The notes: generated by a model from the letters alone, not told the origin. 64,000 nt of DNA from Ruegeria_C sp040830705 (GCA_040830705.1 JBFOME010000026.1:1-64000), one strand, 5' to 3'. Shown: positions 36,630 through 45,972, numbered from the stretch's first letter. Numbers and translations: made by a program.

Positions 36630-38639
36630 GTGAAGAAGACACTCGCTGATGCGCTGGACGCGCGTGGATATACCTCCCTCACCGCCGTGCAGGAGGCCGT
36701 GACGGCACCCGAAACCATTGGGCAGGACCTGCTGGTCTCGGCGCAGACCGGGTCGGGCAAGACCCTTGGGTTTGGCTTGGCCATCGCGCCGGGCTTGCTC
36801 GGCGAGGGTGATGTCTTTGACCGCGCGGAGGCTCCGCTGGCGCTGGTGATCGCGCCCACGCGGGAACTGGCCTTGCAGGTCAAGCGGGAACTCGGTTGGC
36901 TTTTTGAAAACGCGCGCGCCGTTGTCACCTCGACCGTGGGAGGCATGGATATGCGCGACGAACGCCGGGCATTGTCGCGCGGCAGCCATATCGTTGTCGC
37001 CACGCCCGGACGTCTGCGCGATCACATCATGCGTGGCTCAATCGATCTGAGCGCGCTCAAGGCCATCGTGCTGGATGAAGCGGACGAGATGCTGGATCTG
37101 GGCTTTCGGGAGGACCTTGAATTCATCCTTGAAAACGCCCCGGCAGAGCGGCAGACGCTGCTGTTTTCGGCTACGGTCCCTCCAGCGATCGCGAAGCTTG
37201 CCAAGAGCTATCAACGGGACGCGGTCCGCATCGCCACCACCAGCGGCGCCAAGCAACACGCCGACATCGATTACCGTGCCATGAAGGTCTCGGCGCGCGA
37301 TGGTGAAAACGCGATCATCAACGTTCTGCGCTTTTATGAGGCCCCCAACGCGATCGTGTTTTGCAATACGCGGGCGATGGTCAACCGCCTGACCACGCGC
37401 CTGTCCAATCGCGGATTCTCCGTGGTGGCGCTGTCTGGCGAGTTGTCGCAGACCGAGCGGACCCATGCCTTGCAAGCGATGCGCGACGGGCGTGCGCGGG
37501 TCTGCGTCGCGACTGATGTTGCGGCACGCGGGATCGATCTGCCTAATCTTGATCTGGTGATCCATGCGGAATTGCCCAGCAATCAGGAAACGCTGCTGCA
37601 CCGCTCTGGTCGCACGGGGCGCGCCGGGCGCAAGGGGGTCAGCGCCATGATCGTGCCGCCTGCCGTTCAGAAAAAGGCGCAGCGTCTGCTGGGCTGGGCG
37701 AAACTGACGGCGGAATGGGGCGAGGCACCCTCGGCCGAAGAGGTCTCGGCCAGAGATGAGGAACGGATGCTGGCCGATACGGGCTGGCAAACGCCGGTGG
37801 CGGAATCGGATGCCGAAATCGTTGCGACCCTTACCCGGAATTTCTCCTCCGAACAGATCGCAGCGGCGTATCTGAGGCTCTACCGCGAACGCCATTCCGC
37901 GCCCGAGGAACTGTCCGATATCAATGAGGCACCCAAACCGCGCGCGCCGTTTGGTCCCAGCGTCTGGTTTTCGCTGGAAGGCGGGCACGCCGTTGGGGCC
38001 GAGCCCCGGCGCTTGCTGCCGATGCTGTGCAAAAGGGGCAATATCACACGCGATGATATCGGGGCCATCCGCATCCAGCCGCAGGCCTCGCTGATCGAAA
38101 TGCGTGAGAGCGCCGTTCAGGGTTTTCTGGCAGCGATCGGGGCGGAGATGGTGTTGGAGAACGGTGCGGCGCTGGCCCGGCTGGCAACTGCGCCCAAGCT
38201 GGATCGTGCCCCGCGCCCGGACAAACCCGCAGGGCCAAGGCCCCATAAGCCGCGCCGCACCGAACCGCGCGATGACGCCCCGGCGGACAAAGCAGGCAAA
38301 CCGGGCACCACGGTGCCGGTCGATTGGAACGATGATCCCAAGCCGCGGGTGAAGAAACCCAAACCGGGTGCCAAGCCCGCCCGCGGGAAAAAGCCGAAAC
38401 CGGTCGAGGCACAACAGCCCGAACTGGTTGTGGTGGACGCGCTGAAGCCGCGCAAATCGGCTGGGAAATCGAAGCGTCCTGACGGCAAAGAGGGCCGCCC
38501 GCGCGGACCCAAGCCACCGGTCGGCAAACCGTCGAGCAAGAAGAACCGGGCGCGTCGGGCAGCAGCAGCAGGCAAGTCTGGCGGCATGGCGCCGCCCTCG
38601 CGCAAGGGTGCAAAGACAAGCAGCGGAAAGAAACGCTAG
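36630..38639 (+). CDS. DEAD-box ATP-dependent RNA helicase with basic tail
   Basis: A 669-residue helicase. Motif I is AQTGSGKT, Ia PTRELALQ, GG and TPGR follow, motif II DEAD, motif III SAT, and motif VI HRSGRTGRAGR. After the two RecA domains (about 1-360) comes a DbpA-type RNA-binding domain (about 440-515), then a disordered tail of some 150 residues very rich in Lys, Arg and Pro. This layout fits CsdA/DeaD-like enzymes acting in ribosome assembly or cold growth. Start GTG 36630 with GGA 6 nt upstream is chosen over TTG 36570, because homologues begin MKKTLADAL. Confidence 0.9.
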   Translation: MKKTLADALDARGYTSLTAVQEAVTAPETIGQDLLVSAQTGSGKTLGFGLAIAPGLLGEGDVFDRAEAPLALVIAPTRELALQVKRELGWLFENARAVVTSTVGGMDMRDERRALSRGSHIVVATPGRLRDHIMRGSIDLSALKAIVLDEADEMLDLGFREDLEFILENAPAERQTLLFSATVPPAIAKLAKSYQRDAVRIATTSGAKQHADIDYRAMKVSARDGENAIINVLRFYEAPNAIVFCNTRAMVNRLTTRLSNRGFSVVALSGELSQTERTHALQAMRDGRARVCVATDVAARGIDLPNLDLVIHAELPSNQETLLHRSGRTGRAGRKGVSAMIVPPAVQKKAQRLLGWAKLTAEWGEAPSAEEVSARDEERMLADTGWQTPVAESDAEIVATLTRNFSSEQIAAAYLRLYRERHSAPEELSDINEAPKPRAPFGPSVWFSLEGGHAVGAEPRRLLPMLCKRGNITRDDIGAIRIQPQASLIEMRESAVQGFLAAIGAEMVLENGAALARLATAPKLDRAPRPDKPAGPRPHKPRRTEPRDDAPADKAGKPGTTVPVDWNDDPKPRVKKPKPGAKPARGKKPKPVEAQQPELVVVDALKPRKSAGKSKRPDGKEGRPRGPKPPVGKPSSKKNRARRAAAAGKSGGMAPPSRKGAKTSSGKKR

Positions 38640-38676
38640 GCCTGGCAGTGTTCTTGGTCGTCCCGGGCGTGGCCGT

Positions 38677-39657
38677 TCAGGCCATCAGCCGGGCCACATC
38701 CAGCATCCGCGCCGAAAAGCCCCATTCGTTGTCATACCAGCCAAAGACGCGCAGTTGACGCGGACCGGTCATCGCCGTCTCGGGACCGGCAATGACCAGC
38801 GACTCAGGCCGTGCGCGCAGATCGGAGGAAACCAGCGGCAGGTCAGTCCAGCCCAGGATCGACGAGGATTCGACCCGTTCACGCAGCGCGCCGAGAAAGC
38901 GCTCCTCGACGCTGTCCTGCGCAAGCTGCACCACAAGATCGACGGCCGAGACGCTGGCGCTGGGCACGCGAACGGCGGCCCCGCTGATGCGCCCGGCCAG
39001 TTCGGGCAGTACCTCGTTCACCAGATGTGTGGCGCTGGTGGTGGTCGGGACCATCGACAGCGCACCGGCGCGTGACCGGGCCAGATCGCCGCGTGGGGCG
39101 TCCACCATGGGCTGGCTGTTGGTGTAGCAGTGGATTGTGGTCATATGCGCGGTGTCGATCCCGGCGATCTGGTGGATCATCTTGACCAGCGGTGCAAGCC
39201 CGTTGGTGGTGCAGGATGCGTTCGAGACGATCCGCGCCTCGCCCAGTTGATCCTCGTTTGCGCCCAGTACAACCGTCAGTTCCGCGCCGGGCGAAGGGCC
39301 CGAGATCAGCACCTTGCGCGCACCGGCTGCCAACCCTCGGCGGGCAACGTCAGAGCTGCGCGCGATGCCGGTACAATCCAACAGAACATCGACGCCTGAC
39401 AGGTCGATACGGCTCAGGTCGTCGCTATGGGTGAACGGGAAGCGCTGCCCGTCGACGACAAGCGCGTCTTGCGCCGTTTCGACCCGGCCCTGATAGGGGC
39501 CGAAGGTGCTGTCATACTGGAACAGATAGGCACAGGTGTGCAGCGGGGCGATATCGTTGACGCCCAGCAATTCGATATCCGACCCAGGAGGCAGGGCCAG
39601 TATCTGGCGTAGAATGGTACGGCCGATGCGGCCAAATCCGTTGATCGCGAGTCTCAT
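38677..39657 (-). CDS. gap: Type I glyceraldehyde-3-phosphate dehydrogenase family protein
   Basis: NAD(P)-dependent oxidation of glyceraldehyde-3-phosphate. The 326 residues open with INGFGRIGRTILR, the nucleophile is Cys149 in NASCTTN, followed by MTTIHCYTNSQ and the conserved FGWYDNEWGFSARM. It stands alone, not in a gap-pgk-fba cluster, so it may be a secondary or specialised GAPDH, or an Epd-like erythrose-4-phosphate enzyme. The SGPSPGAE segment differs from the usual SAP motif. Confidence 0.85.
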   Translation of the reverse strand: MRLAINGFGRIGRTILRQILALPPGSDIELLGVNDIAPLHTCAYLFQYDSTFGPYQGRVETAQDALVVDGQRFPFTHSDDLSRIDLSGVDVLLDCTGIARSSDVARRGLAAGARKVLISGPSPGAELTVVLGANEDQLGEARIVSNASCTTNGLAPLVKMIHQIAGIDTAHMTTIHCYTNSQPMVDAPRGDLARSRAGALSMVPTTTSATHLVNEVLPELAGRISGAAVRVPSASVSAVDLVVQLAQDSVEERFLGALRERVESSSILGWTDLPLVSSDLRARPESLVIAGPETAMTGPRQLRVFGWYDNEWGFSARMLDVARLMA

Positions 39658-39732
39658 GCGGCAGGTATGGCAGCGCTTGACCCGCAGCTCAACGACAGGC
39701 GTAAGATTGATACAATTTAGCTGGTTACGAGC

Positions 39733-40083
39733 TTACGAGGCTGGGGCCACAGGGCATTGAACCTGAGCAAAGAATTGGCCCGAGATGTTCTCATACATCG
39801 TGTTTCCAAGAACTCGGCACCCCGTCGCCTGCCGGATCGCGGCACTTGCCTGAACCGGGCGCGGACGCGCCGGCTGGCCGTACGGGTTGAGGTTGTTCAT
39901 GTCGCGCGTGGCCCGGTAGACCACCGGCGCGTCCGAGACTTGCTGCACGGCCCATGTGCGGCTCATGACCGAGACATTCTTGCTGGGATAGGCGTTCTTG
40001 CCGCCTGGCAGGGTGAACTGATCGCTGCAAGCGCCGAGGCCAAACAGAACGGGTGCAACCAGCAGGGCAGCGCGAACTTTCAT
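39733..40083 (-). CDS. Putative lipoprotein of unknown function
   Basis: A 116-residue protein with a good lipobox: MKVRAALLVAPVLFGLGAC, lipid-modified Cys19. The mature part includes YRATRDMNNLNPYGQP and two further cysteines in CRVLGNTMYENISGQFFAQVQC that could form a disulfide. No family recognised. Divergent to the next small secreted protein gene. Confidence 0.65.
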   Translation of the reverse strand: MKVRAALLVAPVLFGLGACSDQFTLPGGKNAYPSKNVSVMSRTWAVQQVSDAPVVYRATRDMNNLNPYGQPARPRPVQASAAIRQATGCRVLGNTMYENISGQFFAQVQCPVAPAS

Positions 40084-40340
40084 AACTCATCTCCGTGGAC
40101 GCGGCATCTTTCTGAACCACAGCAAATTTTTCGTCTGATGTGAAGCCCTTGCCGATCAAACCGCCAGATAGGCGTCCAAAATGGCACGGATTGAAGCATC
40201 CCGCGATTGCGGGAACAGACCGCGTTGCCGTCTTGATCGCGGCTTTTGGCCGCCCGGCCGAAGGTTGCAGCCACATGCCGCTAGACGAACCCGACCGCCC
40301 GTGCGAGCATGTTGGTACAGAGCTGTCCCAAGAGTATGCC

Positions 40341-40697
40341 ATGAAACAGATATTTCTGACCTTTTGTCTGAGTTTTGTATTGGTGGGATTCACCGCCGAC
40401 GTGCAGGCCAAACCGCTGTCGCGTATCATCTCAGAAAGCGGGTTGTCGCCCGAGGATTTTCAACTGATGCAGCAGGCGATGGGCAAGCTGGTGGTGAATG
40501 GTGTCCCGCAGGTGGGAAAGACAGTTGCTTGGGAAAACCCGGCGACCAAATCCAGGGGCTCGGTCACTTTGAACGAGATGCGTGAGAATTGCGGATTTCT
40601 GCAGCAGGTCGCACACCCGAAGGGCCGCGAACAGCCGGTGCAGATTCGCAGCCGCATGTGCAAGCAGGCCGATGGTCGGTGGCTGCTGGTTCCCTGA
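40341..40697 (+). CDS. Small secreted protein resembling the 17-kDa surface antigen domain
   Basis: A 118-residue protein with a signal peptide (MKQIFLTFCLSFVLVGFTADVQA). The mature part, VAWENPATKSRGSVTL ... NCGFLQQVAH ... RMCKQADGRWLLVP, follows the pattern of the RT0821/Lpp0805-type surface antigen domain: W-x-NP, G-S-V, a Cys pair, and CxxxDGxW near the end. The frame extends upstream to 40140, but ATG 40341 opens the signal peptide and has AAGAG before it. Function unknown. Confidence 0.6.
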   Translation: MKQIFLTFCLSFVLVGFTADVQAKPLSRIISESGLSPEDFQLMQQAMGKLVVNGVPQVGKTVAWENPATKSRGSVTLNEMRENCGFLQQVAHPKGREQPVQIRSRMCKQADGRWLLVP

Positions 40698-40841
40698 GCC
40701 CGATCAGGGTGCCGATGATTTCAGCCCAGGGCGGCCCAGTCAGTTCTTGCTTTGACAGCGCACGCGGTCCTAGGCTTAGCCGTGCCAGTAGGGGCGCCAG
40801 ATATAAGGGCCCAGATATGGGCCAGGTCGAGGGAAGACAGC

Positions 40842-41201
40842 ATGAAATTTACCGAAGAACATGAATGGCTGGTTGTCGAGGATGACGTAGTGACGGTGGG
40901 CATCACGGCCCATGCCGCCGAGCAGCTGGGCGATATCGTCTTTGTCGAACTGCCCGAGGTCGGCACAGAGGTTGCTAAGGATGACGAGATCGTCGTGATC
41001 GAAAGCGTCAAGGCCGCCTCGGATATCCTTGCGCCGCTTGATGGTGAGGTCGTTGAGGTGAACGAGGCGCTGGCTGATGAGCCGGGCAAGGTCAATGATG
41101 ACCCGACAGGGGCCGGTTGGTTCTTCAAGATCAAAGTGTCCGACATGTCGCCGATGGACGAATATATGGACGAGGGGGCCTATAACGCTTTCATCGGCTG
41201 A
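40842..41201 (+). CDS. gcvH: Glycine cleavage system H protein
   Basis: Lipoyl carrier of the glycine cleavage system, 119 residues. The lipoylation site is Lys57 in ESVKAASD. The typical N-terminus KFTEEHEWLVVEDD and C-terminal MDEYMDEGAYNAFIG are present. ATG 40842 with GGGAAGA 6-8 nt upstream is used, not the earlier in-frame start. gcvT and gcvP do not adjoin; a strong terminator follows, so it is transcribed alone. Confidence 0.95.
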   Translation: MKFTEEHEWLVVEDDVVTVGITAHAAEQLGDIVFVELPEVGTEVAKDDEIVVIESVKAASDILAPLDGEVVEVNEALADEPGKVNDDPTGAGWFFKIKVSDMSPMDEYMDEGAYNAFIG

Positions 41202-41244
41202 TTGAGTCGACACTTTTTGAGGGAACGCCCTGTTCCCTGAATGA

Positions 41245-41273
41245 GGCGGGCCATGGGCCCGCCGCTCGTTTTT
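41245..41273 (+). terminator. Rho-independent terminator of gcvH
   Basis: Stem GGCGGGCC (41245-41252) with GGCCCGCC (41256-41263), 3-nt loop, then a T-tract ending at 41273. A second perfect hairpin GCCTGTCC-TTGC-GGACAGGC follows at 41275-41294. Confidence 0.85.
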
Positions 41274-41327
41274 GGCCTGTCCTTGCGGACAGGCACTGGC
41301 GCTTGCGGCTGCCGTTGTGCCCGAAAT

Positions 41328-42263
41328 TCAATAGCCGCGCGCGCGGTCGACCTCATGCAGCAGCGCTTCGCCGGCACCAAGGCGGCGGAAGTTCTCGGCC
41401 ACATCTTGCAGTGCGTTCCCGAGATGCCAGCCGGAGACATGCGGCGTGATGGTGACATTTGGATGAGACCAAAGCGGGTTGTCACTCGGCAGCGGTTCCT
41501 GGCTGACGACGTCCAGAACCGCGTGTCCGGGTGTCCCGCCGTCCAGAGCGTGCAGCAATGCGGTCTCGTCGATCAGGTCGCCGCGCCCGGCGTTGAGCAA
41601 CTGGCTGCCGGGTTTCATTGCGGCGAGCATCGGAGCGTTGATCAGCCCTGCGGTTTCCGGGGTGCTGGGCAGGATCGCGCAGACATGGTCGCAGTGGCGC
41701 AGCATGGCGGGCAGGGCGTCGTAGCCGTGGTAGGTGGTCACGCCCGGAAGCGATTTTGACGAGCGGCTCCAGCCATGGACCTGAAAGCCGATCTGGGTCA
41801 TCAGCCGTGCGGTATGGCCGCCGATATGGCCCAGCCCCAATACGCCCACCGCCGTTTCCGCAGTCACCATGGGCGCGGTCGGGCCCCAGTGCGCTTGCGC
41901 CTGCTGGCTGCGATAGCGGTCCCCCTGACGCTGCGCGTTCAGGATATAGGTCAGGAACCACTCGGCAATCTCGCGCGCCGGGGCTTCGGGCTTCAGACGC
42001 GCGACCCGCACATGGTCGGAGAGGGCAGGGTGGCGCACGATGGTTTCGACACCTGCCCCCAGCTTTTGCACCAGTTTCAGATTGGGGAGCGTTTGCGGAA
42101 GGCTCGGTTCAAGTCGCGAAACCGCAAGCATCGTCACTGCATCCAGATCACCGGGGTCTGACAATGTCCGCACATCGATACCGGCGGCATGGCTTTGAAG
42201 GGTATCTGCGATCTCTTCATCGGTCATCCATCCGCCGTGGCCAACGTTGATCAAAAGCGCCAT
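41328..42263 (-). CDS. ghrA: D-2-hydroxyacid dehydrogenase, glyoxylate/hydroxypyruvate reductase A-like
   Basis: A 311-residue NAD(P)H-dependent reductase. The Rossmann motif is GVLGLGHIGGHTA, with catalytic Arg in LNAGRGDLID, Glu in VVSQEPLP and His in ITPHVSGW. The short form without the NAD-binding N-terminal extension matches GhrA, which reduces glyoxylate and hydroxypyruvate. ATG 42263 behind GGGAGG is chosen over the longer frame. Divergent from an acyl-CoA dehydrogenase gene. Other 2-oxoacids are possible substrates. Confidence 0.82.
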   Translation of the reverse strand: MALLINVGHGGWMTDEEIADTLQSHAAGIDVRTLSDPGDLDAVTMLAVSRLEPSLPQTLPNLKLVQKLGAGVETIVRHPALSDHVRVARLKPEAPAREIAEWFLTYILNAQRQGDRYRSQQAQAHWGPTAPMVTAETAVGVLGLGHIGGHTARLMTQIGFQVHGWSRSSKSLPGVTTYHGYDALPAMLRHCDHVCAILPSTPETAGLINAPMLAAMKPGSQLLNAGRGDLIDETALLHALDGGTPGHAVLDVVSQEPLPSDNPLWSHPNVTITPHVSGWHLGNALQDVAENFRRLGAGEALLHEVDRARGY

Positions 42264-42382
42264 GGGTGTACCTCCCGCTATTCCAAGGTAACGCTTCGTC
42301 ACCCAACTGGACATCTGCCGCCCAGCTAAGTCATCCTGCGATCAAAGGTAAAGCCCGGCAATTCCGGCAAGGGAGAAAATTC

Positions 42383-43618
42383 ATGACAATGAGCTTTGGG
42401 ATGCGGGAAGAACACCGCGCGCTTCTGGATCGGGTGAGCGCGTTGATCCGCGACGAGGTCATGCCGCTGGAAGAGGAATACCAGGCTGAGGTCGCCAAGG
42501 GCGACCGCTGGCAATACACCGCGCGCCAGACCGAGATCCTGGAAGGTCTGAAGGCCAAAGCCAAGGCGGCGGGGCTGTGGAATTTCTGGCTGACTGACAG
42601 CGCGCGCGGCTTTGGGCTGACGACAGTTGAATATGCCTATTTCGCCGAAGAGATGGGCAAGACACCATTGGGGGCCGAGGTCTTCAACTGCTCCGCACCC
42701 GATACCGGCAACATGGAAGTGTTCGAAAGATACGGCACCGAGGCCATGAAGGCGCAATGGCTCGCACCTCTGCTGGAGGGCGAAATCCGCTCAGCCTATC
42801 TGATGACCGAGCCAAGTGTCGCCTCGTCCGACGCCACCAATATTTCGATGTCCTGTGAGCGGGACGGGGATGCGTATGTGCTGAATGGCGAGAAATGGTG
42901 GGCCTCGGGCGCAGGGGATCCGCGCTGCCGGGTCTATATCGTGATGGTACGGACCGGCGATGAAGAGGCGCCGAAACACAAGCGGCATTCGATGATCGTG
43001 GTGCCCGCTGATACGCCGGGGATCGAGGTGCTGCGCCCGATGCAGGTCTACGGCCATGACGACGCGCCGCACGGGCATATGCATATTCGTTTCACCGATG
43101 TGCGGGTGCCTGTCGAGAACATGCTATTGGGCGAGGGGCGCGGATTTGAAATTGCGCAGGGCCGTCTGGGGCCGGGGCGAATCCACCATTGCATGCGCGC
43201 CATCGGGCAAGCGGAAGCCGCGCTGGAACAGATGTGTCGACGCTCGCTGCAGCGCGAGGCGTTTGGCAAGCGACTGGCGCAGCTTGGGGCCAATTACGAC
43301 ATCATCGCCGAATGCCGGATGGAGATCGAGATGGCGCGCCTGCTGTGCCTGAAAGCGGCGTGGTATATGGATCAGGGCGATGCGCGTGCCGCCGCCCCTT
43401 GGATCTCGCAAATCAAAGTGATCGCGCCGCGCGTAGCACTCAAGGTGATCGATGAGGCGGCGCAGATGTTTGGCGCGCAAGGGATCAGCCAGGACACCCC
43501 GCTGGCCGCCGCCTGGACCCATGTGCGGACCTTGCGATTGGCAGACGGACCGGACGCGGTGCATCGGCGGCAGGTTGCCCGAACCGAGCTACGAAAATAC
43601 ACGCAGGAGAAAGTCTGA
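42383..43618 (+). CDS. Acyl-CoA dehydrogenase family protein (ACAD10/11-like)
   Basis: A 411-residue FAD enzyme. Landmarks are AYLMTEPSVASSDATNI (FAD/substrate loop), LNGEKWWASGAGDPRC, RLGPGRIHHCMRAIGQAE and QMFGAQGISQDTPLA at the C-terminus. The overall pattern is of the ACAD10/11 branch, which acts on longer or modified acyl-CoAs including 4-hydroxyacyl-CoA. Start ATG 42383 behind GGGAGAAA. No other beta-oxidation gene adjoins, so the substrate is not defined. Confidence 0.85.
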   Translation: MTMSFGMREEHRALLDRVSALIRDEVMPLEEEYQAEVAKGDRWQYTARQTEILEGLKAKAKAAGLWNFWLTDSARGFGLTTVEYAYFAEEMGKTPLGAEVFNCSAPDTGNMEVFERYGTEAMKAQWLAPLLEGEIRSAYLMTEPSVASSDATNISMSCERDGDAYVLNGEKWWASGAGDPRCRVYIVMVRTGDEEAPKHKRHSMIVVPADTPGIEVLRPMQVYGHDDAPHGHMHIRFTDVRVPVENMLLGEGRGFEIAQGRLGPGRIHHCMRAIGQAEAALEQMCRRSLQREAFGKRLAQLGANYDIIAECRMEIEMARLLCLKAAWYMDQGDARAAAPWISQIKVIAPRVALKVIDEAAQMFGAQGISQDTPLAAAWTHVRTLRLADGPDAVHRRQVARTELRKYTQEKV

Positions 43619-43664
43619 GCCGCATTGCGTTGCACCTCAGCCGGGGCGGCCCTATCTTCACCGC

Positions 43665-44315
43665 ATGAGACGTGTTCTGCCCCTTGCCCTGTGCCTGATG
43701 CCGTTTGGCCTGAATGCGCATCCGCATGTGTTTGTGGATACTGGACTGGATGTGGTCTTTGACGCGGAAAACCGGCTGACCCACGTAAAAGTCACCTGGG
43801 CCTATGACGACTTCTACTCGCTGCTGATCCTCGAAGACCTGGGGCTAGATTCAGATGCCGACAATGTTCTGGCACCTTGGGAGCAGGAAAGGTTGCGGGG
43901 CTTTGACATGAACTGGGTGCCAGGCTTCAACGGTGATCTGGACGTGCGGCTGGGCGGCGAGCCGCTGGATCTCTCGGGTCCGCTGGAACCGACGGCGGAA
44001 CTGCGCGACGGGCGTATCGTGACAACCCATCTGCGGGAAGTGACTGGGCAGCCGGTGACATTGGGCGAGACGCTGTCGCTGAGTGCGTATGACGAGAGCT
44101 TCTATACAAGCTATGACCTGACATTACCGGTACGTGTCATGGGGGCCGACACCTGTATGACCGATCGCATTGATCCAGACATTGACCAGAAGCTGCGGGA
44201 GATGCGGGCCTTTTTGTTGACGATAGACGCAAATGCCGACCTGGAAGAAAATGACATACCGATGATCGGCGCCGAGTTCGCCTCCGAGATCCGGATCACA
44301 TGTCCAAACTCCTGA
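43665..44315 (+). CDS. DUF1007 periplasmic protein associated with metal transport
   Basis: A 216-residue protein with a signal peptide (MRRVLPLALCLMPFGLNA) followed at once by HPHVFVDT, a potential metal-binding N-terminus of the mature protein. The rest matches the DUF1007 family. Its 3' end overlaps the NicO transporter gene by 16 nt. DUF1007 next to NicO is a recurring pair, pointing to periplasmic delivery of nickel, cobalt or a similar ion. Confidence 0.85.
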   Translation: MRRVLPLALCLMPFGLNAHPHVFVDTGLDVVFDAENRLTHVKVTWAYDDFYSLLILEDLGLDSDADNVLAPWEQERLRGFDMNWVPGFNGDLDVRLGGEPLDLSGPLEPTAELRDGRIVTTHLREVTGQPVTLGETLSLSAYDESFYTSYDLTLPVRVMGADTCMTDRIDPDIDQKLREMRAFLLTIDANADLEENDIPMIGAEFASEIRITCPNS

Positions 44316-45199
44316 TTCTCCCGGTTGGTATCGCCGCGGCTTTGTTGCTGTGGCTGTGGGCCGGTGGCGGTTTCGATCAACTGGCCGTCTGGGCGGCGGG
44401 CGAGCAGCGCGACTTTCAGAACCGCATCGCAGCGGCGCTGCGCGGATTGAGGGCTGGGCATTCGGGCGCGTTCTGGCTCCTCATGGGGGTGTGTTTCGCC
44501 TACGGGTTCTTTCACGCGGTCGGGCCTGGCCACGGCAAGGTCTTGATCGGGGGTTACGGGTTGGGCCGCCGGGTGCCATGGCTGCGGCTGAGCGTGATCT
44601 CGCTGCTGGCCAGTCTGGGGCAGGCGGTAACCGCGGTGGCCATCGTCTATGCTGGGGTCTTTCTATTCGACATGACCCGCGAGCGGCTGATCGGCGTGAC
44701 CGAGGATGTCATGGCGCCGGTCAGCTACGGCGCAATTGCGCTGGTCGGGCTTTGGTTGCTTTGGCGTGGGCTGCGGCGACTGCTGCGCCAACGCAACGCG
44801 CATACCCATGCACATGCGCATGATCACGGCACTTGCGAAAGCTGTGGTCACAAACATGGCCCCGATCTGAGCGAGGTTGATCAGGTCTCGACCCTGCGCG
44901 AGGCGCTGGCGCTGATCCTCAGCATCGCGATCCGGCCCTGTACGGGAGCGTTGTTCGTGCTGCTGATTACCTGGCAGATGGGCATTTCCGGGGCTGGCAT
45001 CGCCGGGGCGTTTGCCATGGCGCTGGGCACCGCCACCGTGACAATAACCGTTGGTCTTGCCGCCGCAGGCATGCGCGGCGGTATTGCCGGATCTGCCGGC
45101 GCATTCCAGCAGGCCGCACGGGTGTTGCCCCTGGTCGAACTTATGGCGGGGCTGGTGGTTGCCGTGGTGGCTGGCGGCCTGATGATGCGCGCGCTCTGA
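44300..45199 (+). CDS. NicO family nickel/cobalt transporter
   Basis: A 299-residue inner-membrane protein with about six hydrophobic segments. The family motif FFHAVGPGHGK is at about 70-80. A cytoplasmic loop (about 167-187) is rich in His and Cys: NAHTHAHAHDHGTCESCGHKH. NicO/RcnA proteins move Ni2+ or Co2+; importers and exporters cannot be told apart from this sequence. Overlaps the DUF1007 gene, so the two are translated together. No metal-dependent enzyme or riboswitch is visible nearby. Confidence 0.88.
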   Translation: MSKLLILPVGIAAALLLWLWAGGGFDQLAVWAAGEQRDFQNRIAAALRGLRAGHSGAFWLLMGVCFAYGFFHAVGPGHGKVLIGGYGLGRRVPWLRLSVISLLASLGQAVTAVAIVYAGVFLFDMTRERLIGVTEDVMAPVSYGAIALVGLWLLWRGLRRLLRQRNAHTHAHAHDHGTCESCGHKHGPDLSEVDQVSTLREALALILSIAIRPCTGALFVLLITWQMGISGAGIAGAFAMALGTATVTITVGLAAAGMRGGIAGSAGAFQQAARVLPLVELMAGLVVAVVAGGLMMRAL

Positions 45200-45204
45200 A
45201 CCGA

Positions 45205-45972
45205 TCAGCCGAAGACCGGTTCGAGGTAGTGAACCTGCGCCAAATAAAGCCCCTGCGGCGGGCAGACAGGACCGCAAGCCGCGCGATCCCGCGCCTCCAG
45301 CGCGGTGCGCACATCTTGGGGCGACCAGGCCCCGGCACCGACCCGTTCCAACGTGCCGACAAAGCTGCGCACCTGATTGTGCAGGAAGCTGCGGGCGCGG
45401 ACATGGAAATGTATCTCTGGCCCCGAAAACCCCGCTACGCGCTCGACCCGCAATTCATCCAGTGTCTTGATCGGACTCGCCGCCTGACAGATGGATGAGC
45501 GGAAGGTGGTGAAGTCATGCCGCCCCAGCAAGAGATCCGCGCCACGCTGCATTGCCTCCACATCGAGTTGGTGGTTAATGCGCCAAACCTGACCTGCCTC
45601 ATGCGTGGCAGGCGCGCGCCGCATCAGAATCCGAAATAGATATTGCCGCTCAACGGCCGAGAACCGCGCGTGCCATTCGTCCTCTACCCGCGCTGCGGCG
45701 ACAATAGCGACGTGGTTTGGCTTGAGATGGTGGTTCAGCGCTTCTGAAAGCCGAAACGGGTCCCAGTCCTTGGCCAGATCGCAATGGGCCACCTGACCCA
45801 GCGCATGCACGCCCGCATCAGTACGGCCCGCAGCGGCAATCGTATGTGCGCCCGGTTCCAGTCGGGACAGCGCATCCTCGATCGCGCCCTGCACAGAGGG
45901 CTGATCTTTCTGGCGCTGCCAACCGGCAAAAGGCGCGCCCTGATATTCGACTTTTAGTGCGTAGCGAGGCAT
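45205..45972 (-). CDS. truA: tRNA pseudouridine(38-40) synthase
   Basis: Modifies uridines 38-40 in the anticodon arm of many tRNAs. The catalytic Asp52 is in AAGRTDAGVHALGQ. The length of 255 residues is normal, with FLHNQVRSFVGTLERVG near the C-terminus. It ends 5 nt from the NicO gene in convergent direction. A tRNA-Tyr gene lies upstream. Confidence 0.96.
   Translation of the reverse strand: MPRYALKVEYQGAPFAGWQRQKDQPSVQGAIEDALSRLEPGAHTIAAAGRTDAGVHALGQVAHCDLAKDWDPFRLSEALNHHLKPNHVAIVAAARVEDEWHARFSAVERQYLFRILMRRAPATHEAGQVWRINHQLDVEAMQRGADLLLGRHDFTTFRSSICQAASPIKTLDELRVERVAGFSGPEIHFHVRARSFLHNQVRSFVGTLERVGAGAWSPQDVRTALEARDRAACGPVCPPQGLYLAQVHYLEPVFG

Noticed and set aside
37038..38414. 458-codon minus-strand frame opposite the helicase
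   Set aside because: Shadow frame without recognisable domains.
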